Below, one piece after another: positions 6,800 through 11,678 of a stretch of DNA of 11,678 nucleotides (position 1 is the stretch's first letter; each line of letters starts with the position of its first letter). This DNA comes from Candidatus Thorarchaeota archaeon (GTDB lineage Archaea > Asgardarchaeota > Thorarchaeia > Thorarchaeales > Thorarchaeaceae), in NCBI GenBank assembly GCA_016840245.1, contig JAEOST010000459.1, positions 1 to 11,678 of the forward strand, given 5' to 3'. The translations under genes and the position numbers were made by a program. The notes below the pieces were generated by a model that ran no database searches, was not told the DNA's origin, and saw only the letters and a program-made list of their open reading frames with translations.

Positions 6800-7258
6800 A
6801 TGCCATCCTCATCCCGTGCTGAGCTTGCTGGACAGCTAATTCCAATGTTGCAGGAGGTTCAGGAACGTCTCGGCTATATTGCACCTGAGGCCGTGGATTG
6901 GATTTCAGACCAGCTCAAACTGAGCAAACAAGAAATCTACGGCGTTGCTACATTTTACAATCATTTCAGACTCAATCCACCAGGCAAACATGAGATCAAA
7001 GTCTGCCTAGGGACAGCCTGTCATGTGCAAGGAAATGAGAAACTCCTTGATACAATCAGAGAACGACTAGGTATTGATCCTGGAGAAACAACACTAGATG
7101 GACGATACAGTCTAGAGCGTGTTGCTTGTGTTGGTGCATGTGCACTTGCACCTGCGATTGTGATTGATGACGAGGTCCATGGACGAATGACCCAGAGGTC
7201 ATTGAAACGAGTCCTTGACAAGATTGACAGAGAAGATGCTAAAGCATCCAAGGAGTGA
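6800..7258 (+). CDS. NuoE-like [2Fe-2S] thioredoxin-fold subunit
   Basis: Small electron-transfer subunit of a soluble NAD(P)H-dependent flavin/Fe-S complex, homologous to NuoE of complex I and HydC of bifurcating hydrogenases. From ATG 6800 it has 152 residues. An N-terminal helical part (LQEVQERLGYIAPEAVDW, then GVATFYNHF) leads into a thioredoxin-like domain whose four cluster ligands are visible: C69 and C74 (CLGTAC), C110 and C114 (CVGAC). The DGRYSLERVACVGACALAP stretch is diagnostic for the family. The frame extends to ATG 6737, which overlaps the methyltransferase stop. I prefer 6800 because the extra 21 residues lack family character and a TATA-like box sits 27 bases before 6800, but a coupled start at 6737 cannot be excluded. 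The stop overlaps the region leading into the NuoF-like gene. Confidence 0.93.
   Translation: MPSSSRAELAGQLIPMLQEVQERLGYIAPEAVDWISDQLKLSKQEIYGVATFYNHFRLNPPGKHEIKVCLGTACHVQGNEKLLDTIRERLGIDPGETTLDGRYSLERVACVGACALAPAIVIDDEVHGRMTQRSLKRVLDKIDREDAKASKE
7250..7255 (+). promoter_or_regulatory. Ribosome binding site for the NuoF-like gene
   Basis: AAGGAG in the last codons of the NuoE-like gene lies 5 bases before the ATG at 7261 and 8 bases before the ATG at 7264. A GTG at 7255 in the same frame falls inside this site and can be dismissed as a start. Confidence 0.75.
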
Positions 7259-7260
7259 TC

Positions 7261-9096
7261 ATGATGACCAGTAATGATAAGATTGAGGTCTTAGTTTGCC
7301 TTGGTACAGGGTGCGAGTCAGCTAAATCAGATCGAATATACGATGAGCTAGCCAAACAAATCGATGATAAGAAGCTGGGCAAGAAAGTTATTCTGAAACG
7401 TATCGGGTGTCATGGTCTTTGTCAACAGGGACCTGTTATTGCTATTGAACCTGAAGGACTGTTCTACTGTCAAGTAAAGGATGAGGACATATCTAAAATT
7501 GTAGAATCACACTTCATCAATGGTGAACCTGTTGAGGACCTCTTCTATGAGGGTCCTTCGGGAGAGAGAATCGCTCATTACAAAGATATTCCATTCTATG
7601 AGAAACAGCACCGAGTCATCTTGAAGAACTCAGGTCATATTGAACCAAGCAAGATCGACGATTATATTGCAGTTGGCGGTTACAAGGGATTAGAACGAGC
7701 TATCAAAGAAATGACACCAGAGGATGTTGTGGAAGAGCTGCTGAAATCAGGCCTCCGAGGAAGAGGTGGTGCAGGATTCCCAACTGGCCTCAAATGGAAG
7801 CTTGGTAGAAACGCACCGGGTGATGTAAAGTACGCAATCTGCAATGCAGATGAAGGAGACCCAGGAGCTTTCATGGATGGGTCAATATTGACAGCAGACC
7901 CGCACGCTGTGTTGGAGGGGCTCTCAATTGCAGCTTATGCGATTGGAGCGCGAGAAGCATACGTGTATGTACGGCATGAATATCCTTCCTCAGTTGCGGC
8001 TCTGAAGGTAGGATTGAAGCAATCCTATGAGAGAGGTTACTTAGGAGAAAATGTCTTGGGCACCAATTTTAGCTTAGACATTCACCTGATGGAAGGTGCA
8101 GGTGCATTTGTCTGTGGTGAGGAAACAGCACTAATGGCTTCGATAGAGGGTGAACGAGGGATGCCCAGACCCAGACCACCAATCCCAACAGAGTCGGGTC
8201 TATGGGGTAAGCCAACAATCATCAACAACGTGAAATCACTCGCAGCCTCTGCAATCATCCTACGAGAGGGATGGGAATGGTTCAAGGCAATAGGGACCGA
8301 GGGGAGCTCAGGCACAGCTATCTTCTCACTCACTGGGAAGATTCTGAATACTGGTCTTGTTGAAGTTCCAATGGGTGCTACACTGAGAAACATCATCTTT
8401 GATGTTGGTGGTGGCGTAGAGGGAGATGGAACATTCAAGGCAGTCCAGACAGGGGGTCCCGCAGGAGGTTGCCTTCCTGCTGACAAATTGGATTTACCTG
8501 TAGATTTCGACTCACTTCGTGAAGCTGGAGCAATCATGGGTTCCGGTGGAATGATTGTGATGGATGAAACAACCTGCATGGTTGATGTTGCTCGTTATTT
8601 CCTGTCATTCACTCAACAGGAGTCATGTGGAAAGTGCACACCATGTAGGATGGGGACTCTCCAGATGCTTCGTATCCTAGACAAGATACGAGAGGGTTGG
8701 GGCGAAGAGGGGGACATTGAGAAACTCCTTGAACTCTGTGATACAGTTGTGAAGGGGTCTCTATGTGGTCTTGGTCAAAACGCACCAAACCCAGTCCTGA
8801 CCACAATCGAGTACTTCAGAGATGAGTATGAGGCACACATCAAGGACAAGACCTGTCCTGCGATGGTCTGTAGAGACCTTGTCAAGTACGATATCGATCC
8901 TGAGAAGTGTATCGGATGTGGGGCATGCAAACGGATTTGTCCAACTAGCGCAGCGCAGGGTGAGAAGGATGAGGTCCATACCATAATACAGGATCTCTGT
9001 ATCAAATGTGGTGCGTGTTATGAAGTCTGTCCACCAAAGGCACTAGCAGTGGTGAAAATGTCTGCTCATGAGAGCCTGAAGGGAGGTGCACAATGA
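7261..9096 (+). CDS. NuoF-like NADH-binding FMN/Fe-S subunit with N-terminal [2Fe-2S] and C-terminal 2[4Fe-4S] domains
   Basis: The NAD(P)H- and FMN-binding core of the complex; 611 residues from ATG 7261. Domains in order: a thioredoxin-like [2Fe-2S] domain (about 8-95; C13, C18, C50, C54). Then the NADH/FMN domain (about 130-430), with GLRGRGGAGFP (164-173), CNADEGDPGAF (194-204) and GAFVCGEETAL (281-291). Then the N3-type [4Fe-4S] site in ESCGKCTPCR (C456, C459, C462) with C502. Finally a bacterial-type two-cluster ferredoxin domain (C550/553/556/560 and C580/583/586/590). Plain complex I NuoF lacks both end domains. They are typical of HydB/BfuB subunits of bifurcating hydrogenases and related NAD(P)-ferredoxin enzymes, and of some NAD-dependent formate dehydrogenases. 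No membrane segments. The start lies 2 bases after the NuoE stop, and the gene ends overlapping the next gene (ATGA). Confidence 0.95.
   Translation: MMTSNDKIEVLVCLGTGCESAKSDRIYDELAKQIDDKKLGKKVILKRIGCHGLCQQGPVIAIEPEGLFYCQVKDEDISKIVESHFINGEPVEDLFYEGPSGERIAHYKDIPFYEKQHRVILKNSGHIEPSKIDDYIAVGGYKGLERAIKEMTPEDVVEELLKSGLRGRGGAGFPTGLKWKLGRNAPGDVKYAICNADEGDPGAFMDGSILTADPHAVLEGLSIAAYAIGAREAYVYVRHEYPSSVAALKVGLKQSYERGYLGENVLGTNFSLDIHLMEGAGAFVCGEETALMASIEGERGMPRPRPPIPTESGLWGKPTIINNVKSLAASAIILREGWEWFKAIGTEGSSGTAIFSLTGKILNTGLVEVPMGATLRNIIFDVGGGVEGDGTFKAVQTGGPAGGCLPADKLDLPVDFDSLREAGAIMGSGGMIVMDETTCMVDVARYFLSFTQQESCGKCTPCRMGTLQMLRILDKIREGWGEEGDIEKLLELCDTVVKGSLCGLGQNAPNPVLTTIEYFRDEYEAHIKDKTCPAMVCRDLVKYDIDPEKCIGCGACKRICPTSAAQGEKDEVHTIIQDLCIKCGACYEVCPPKALAVVKMSAHESLKGGAQ
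9081..9088 (+). promoter_or_regulatory. Ribosome binding site for the NuoG-like gene
   Basis: GGGAGGTG inside the last codons of the NuoF-like gene; the GGAGG core ends 6 bases before the ATG at 9093 and 9 bases before the ATG at 9096. The first ATG overlaps the TGA stop of the NuoF-like gene, which indicates translational coupling. Confidence 0.75.
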
Positions 9097-11399
9097 TGGC
9101 AGTTATTCACATCAACGATCAGAAGATTGAGTTTGACGAAGATGGGAGAACCATCCTTGATATTGCAAATGAAGCTGACATCTACATTCCTACATTATGC
9201 GACCATCCTGAACTTGTCCCCCATGGCGGGTGCCGGATGTGTCTAGTTGAAGTAGAGGGAATGAGAGGTTATGTTCCAGCCTGTACAACTGGAGCAAAGG
9301 ATGGGCAAGTCGTAAAGACTACAACAGATGACCTTGTAGAACTTAAACGGAAGATTATGCAATTGCAATTAATGGAGCATCCTAGCGCGTGTCTAGTATG
9401 TTTCGAGTGGCCTGGTTGTCTGGAGTATCGAACTCAGACACACAAGTCAGGTAGAGCTACAGGATGCAATACATGTGCCCATAGAGATGATTGTGAGCTA
9501 AGGGAGGTTGTTGAACATCTTGAAATCAGAGATCTTGACTATCCACCTTCTTACAAAGAAATGGAAGTTGAGAGAGATGATCCCTTCTTCGATAGAGACT
9601 ACAACATGTGCATACTGTGTGCTAGATGTGTCAGAGTATGTGAGGAAGTTCGAGGAACCGGTGCCATCACATTTGCCAAAAGAGGGCATGAAACCCGTGT
9701 GGACACAGCATTCGGTTCATCTCATTTAGAGAGTGGTTGCTGGTTCTGTGGAGCTTGTGTCGATGTTTGTCCCACCGGTGCTCTTGAACCAAGATTGACC
9801 AAATGGGCAGGAACTCCTGAAAGAATCGTAGAAACCACTTGCACTTTGTGTGCTACTGGATGTCAAGTTGAGCTAGATGTAAAGTGGGACCGCGTAATGG
9901 GTGCGGGTCCTGCATCAGCGACTACACAACCAAACTTCGGACAGCTTTGTGTACTTGGTCGATTCTGTATACCATCTTTAATCAATGCTCCTGACCGTCT
10001 GAAAGCTCCAATAGTCGAGAAAGAGGGTAAGCAGGTTCCTGTGAAATGGGAAGAGGTAATATCAACAGTAACTGAGATACTGAAGGGTACAACTCCAGAA
10101 AAGATTGGTTTCATAGGTAGTCCGCACCTGAGTGTTGAGTCAGCATACCTATTGCAGAAGCTTGCTAGAGTTGGTGTTGGAACAGCCAACATTGATTTCA
10201 ATGGTTCTGAGTTTCCAGCCTTGGTCCACAGAGAACTCGCAGTTGAACAGGACTTTGATAGGATATCCACCATGGATAAACTAGAAGATGCTGATTGGAT
10301 TATCTCAGTTGGTGGCGATTTTGTCAAGACTCACCAAGTACTAGCTAGGTCTGTCCATAAGGCAGTGTCGAAGGGAACACCACTCATAGCGGTAGGAGAA
10401 ATCGGTGAGAATCTCCAAAGGTGGCTAACTGAACATGTTGACGTAAAATCTTCAGAAGTTCACAAGACTCTGGCAAAACTTGCAGACCGGGAATCAAAGA
10501 TACCGGGTACTGATAAGGAACAAGCTGAGAACCTCATCGCAATTACATCACAAGGCAGAGGAGCAGTCATTGTTGACTCACGAATCATGGAATCCTCTGA
10601 ACCAGAGCAGTGCCTCAGGGCAATGGTTAGATTAGCAGGGGATGATGGATTCATATTTCCAATTGCGAATCTTGGAAACGAGTTTGGAGTACTCCGAGCA
10701 GGTCTACAACCAGACATGTTGCCAGGTCCATCCTCACTGACTGTTGATGATGCACGTGCAATCTTCGAGAAAGCATGGAATACGAAATTAAAGGATGGAC
10801 TCAATCTCAGAGAGCTCCGCGAGAAAGCAAAGAAGGGAGAGATTGACACTCTCTTTGTAACTGATGGATCAGTCCCGATAGATGGCTTTGAGAAGGTCAA
10901 GACCATCATCTATCAATCACCGTATCCATCACGGTGGATGGAAATGGCTTCAGTGATATTGCCAACGACTACCTTTGTGGAAGAGACAGGCTCATTCATC
11001 AATCATGAATTGAGAGTTCTCCAGACAAAGCAGGTTGTGAAGCCACTAGGAAACATCAAAGATGACTGGTGGATACTTGCTGAACTGGGCCGAAACCTAG
11101 AGGTAGATGGTTTTGATTTCAAAGAAGTAGAAGAAGTCTGGGATGAAGCTTCACGCTTTGCAAGATATATCGAAGTTGGTGGACAGCCCAGAAGGAAATC
11201 ATGGAAACCAGCCAAGAAGGAAGATAGTGAGTGGAATCCACAATATAGAGGAGCCACTCTAGGAGAGAGAATTGATGACCTTTCCAGACTCATTGAGTAT
11301 CTTCCCAAACGTGAAGCAACTGTGAAAGAGGAATCACTTGAACAAATGGCGAAACGTGTCGAGAAAGAACAACAAGCCAAACTCAAGGAGGTGTCCTAA
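9093..11399 (+). CDS. NuoG/HydA-like Fe-S subunit with degenerate molybdopterin oxidoreductase domain
   Basis: Predicted electron wire of the complex, 768 residues. An N-terminal [2Fe-2S] ferredoxin domain has C36, C47, C50 and C64. A NuoG-type H-x3-C region follows (H96, C100, C103, C109) and carries an extra block with C125, C128 and C134 before ELREV. Two [4Fe-4S] sites come next (C173/176/179/183 and C216/219/222/226). After these is the cluster site of the molybdopterin oxidoreductase family (C250, C253, C257, C286) and a molybdopterin-domain remnant (about 300-700). Where formate dehydrogenases carry Cys or Sec next to a histidine, this protein reads IDFNGSEFPALVH, with no ligand. The C-terminal dinucleotide-binding domain is absent and a charged tail (about 700-768) replaces it. 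It therefore resembles NuoG rather than an active formate dehydrogenase. Its partner could be a hydrogenase or another module downstream. Confidence 0.92.
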   Translation: MMAVIHINDQKIEFDEDGRTILDIANEADIYIPTLCDHPELVPHGGCRMCLVEVEGMRGYVPACTTGAKDGQVVKTTTDDLVELKRKIMQLQLMEHPSACLVCFEWPGCLEYRTQTHKSGRATGCNTCAHRDDCELREVVEHLEIRDLDYPPSYKEMEVERDDPFFDRDYNMCILCARCVRVCEEVRGTGAITFAKRGHETRVDTAFGSSHLESGCWFCGACVDVCPTGALEPRLTKWAGTPERIVETTCTLCATGCQVELDVKWDRVMGAGPASATTQPNFGQLCVLGRFCIPSLINAPDRLKAPIVEKEGKQVPVKWEEVISTVTEILKGTTPEKIGFIGSPHLSVESAYLLQKLARVGVGTANIDFNGSEFPALVHRELAVEQDFDRISTMDKLEDADWIISVGGDFVKTHQVLARSVHKAVSKGTPLIAVGEIGENLQRWLTEHVDVKSSEVHKTLAKLADRESKIPGTDKEQAENLIAITSQGRGAVIVDSRIMESSEPEQCLRAMVRLAGDDGFIFPIANLGNEFGVLRAGLQPDMLPGPSSLTVDDARAIFEKAWNTKLKDGLNLRELREKAKKGEIDTLFVTDGSVPIDGFEKVKTIIYQSPYPSRWMEMASVILPTTTFVEETGSFINHELRVLQTKQVVKPLGNIKDDWWILAELGRNLEVDGFDFKEVEEVWDEASRFARYIEVGGQPRRKSWKPAKKEDSEWNPQYRGATLGERIDDLSRLIEYLPKREATVKEESLEQMAKRVEKEQQAKLKEVS
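11385..11393 (+). promoter_or_regulatory. Ribosome binding site for the SudB/NfnA-like gene
   Basis: AAGGAGGTG in the last codons of the NuoG-like gene; its GGAGG core ends 7 bases before the ATG at 11399, which overlaps the TAA stop. It is a strong site implying tight co-expression of the two subunits. Confidence 0.8.
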
Positions 11400-11678
11400 T
11401 GGTCGGCAAGATTATCGAAAATGAGGAAGTAGTACCAAATGTACGTCGTTTAGTGCTTGAAGCACCAGCCATATCTAAACGTGCCAAAGCAGGACAATTC
11501 ATCATGCTCATTCCAGATGAGTATGGTGAGAGAGTACCATTCACACTCTCAGATTGGGATGCAGAAGCAGGCACTATCACTATCTACTATTTGGAAGCTG
11601 GGGTCTCAACGATGAAGCTTGGTAGACTTCAAGCTGGTGAGAGTGTCTACGCCCTTGTTGGGCCTCTTGGACGTCCCA
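11399..11678 (+). CDS. Ferredoxin-NADP reductase-like subunit (SudB/NfnA/HydG/PyrK family), 3' end cut by window
   Basis: The first 93 codons of a flavoprotein that belongs to the ferredoxin reductase superfamily. The readable part holds the FAD-binding beta-barrel: the KIIENEEVVPNVRRLVLEAP start (4-23), AGQFIMLIPD (31-40), the FAD-contacting RVPFTLSDWD (45-54, matching the R-x-P-x-[ST] motif), GTITIYYLEAGVSTMKL (58-74), and LVGPLGRP (86-93), where the NAD(P)-binding half would begin. Relatives are SudB/NfnA of NADP-ferredoxin oxidoreductases, the HydG subunit of archaeal sulfhydrogenases, and PyrK. Which of these it is depends on the missing C-terminal half and on the downstream genes. The ATG overlaps the NuoG stop and has a strong ribosome binding site, so it is part of the redox operon and would add a second flavin to the complex. 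Confidence 0.88.
   Translation, partial: MVGKIIENEEVVPNVRRLVLEAPAISKRAKAGQFIMLIPDEYGERVPFTLSDWDAEAGTITIYYLEAGVSTMKLGRLQAGESVYALVGPLGRP

Noticed and set aside
7255..7260. GTG start for the NuoF-like gene
   Set aside because: It falls inside the AAGGAG ribosome site and precedes two ATGs at proper spacing.
8082..8579. Antisense reading frame of 165 codons opposite the NuoF-like gene (likewise 9863-10327, 10460-10909 and 11003-11386)
   Set aside because: Low-complexity Ser/Pro-rich translations with no family motif, lying fully opposite strongly conserved coding sequence; these are shadows.
9093..11399. Active formate dehydrogenase alpha subunit
   Set aside because: No Cys or Sec molybdenum ligand, no in-frame TGA, and no C-terminal molybdopterin dinucleotide-binding domain.
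6800..11399. Part of a membrane complex I operon
   Set aside because: No hydrophobic subunit is in the window, and the NuoF-like protein carries end domains that complex I NuoF lacks. Genes beyond the window could still change this.
1..11678. CRISPR array, tRNA, rRNA, insertion sequence or direct repeats
   Set aside because: No regularly spaced repeats, no tRNA-like cloverleaf stretch, no transposase motif and no terminal inverted repeats were seen on reading the window.

Overview
The window looks like chromosomal DNA from an archaeon of moderate GC content. The evidence is the archaeal-type thiolase / HMG-CoA synthase / DUF35 cluster, a eukaryote/archaea-type phosphopantetheine adenylyltransferase fused to a DUF359 (GTP-dependent dephospho-CoA kinase) domain, strong Shine-Dalgarno sites at genes inside operons, and TATA-like boxes where transcription units seem to begin. 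A NuoEFG-like soluble redox cluster in such a background would fit an Asgard lineage such as Thorarchaeia, or some Thermoplasmata or Bathyarchaeia. That placement is an inference and the sequence here does not settle it. I see no mobile element, CRISPR array, tRNA or rRNA. Coding density is very high and no gene-free stretch exceeds about 100 bases.

Layout. (1) 25-2675, plus strand: an operon for HMG-CoA synthase, a thiolase and a DUF35 zinc-ribbon/OB protein, the entry into the mevalonate pathway for archaeal lipids. (2) 2666-3373, minus strand: a calcineurin-like metallophosphoesterase that converges on the DUF35 gene with a 10-base overlap. (3) 3458-4447, plus strand: a PPAT-GTP-DPCK fusion for the last two steps of coenzyme A synthesis. 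It diverges from the phosphoesterase, and one AT-rich element could serve as TATA box for both. (4) 4444-5961, minus strand: a bifunctional NAD(P)H-hydrate epimerase/dehydratase, converging on the fusion gene so that both stop codons lie in one TTAA. (5) 6066-6740, plus strand: a class I SAM methyltransferase of unknown substrate. (6) 6800 to the window end, plus strand: an operon for a NuoE-like protein, a NuoF-like protein with extra Fe-S domains at both ends, a NuoG-like protein without a molybdenum ligand, and the start of a SudB/NfnA/HydG-type FAD reductase subunit cut by the window edge.

How they work together. The left half concerns CoA and CoA thioesters: CoA is completed by the fusion enzyme, and acetyl-CoA is condensed to acetoacetyl-CoA and HMG-CoA by the thiolase/HMGS/DUF35 complex. 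The right half concerns nicotinamide redox chemistry: NADHX/NADPHX repair lies next to a soluble flavin/Fe-S complex whose cofactor layout resembles electron-bifurcating HydABC/Bfu-type enzymes more than membrane complex I. The most interesting points are the archaeal counterpart of animal CoA synthase with a degenerate GGTFD motif, and the bifurcation-type NuoEFG module followed by a second flavoprotein.
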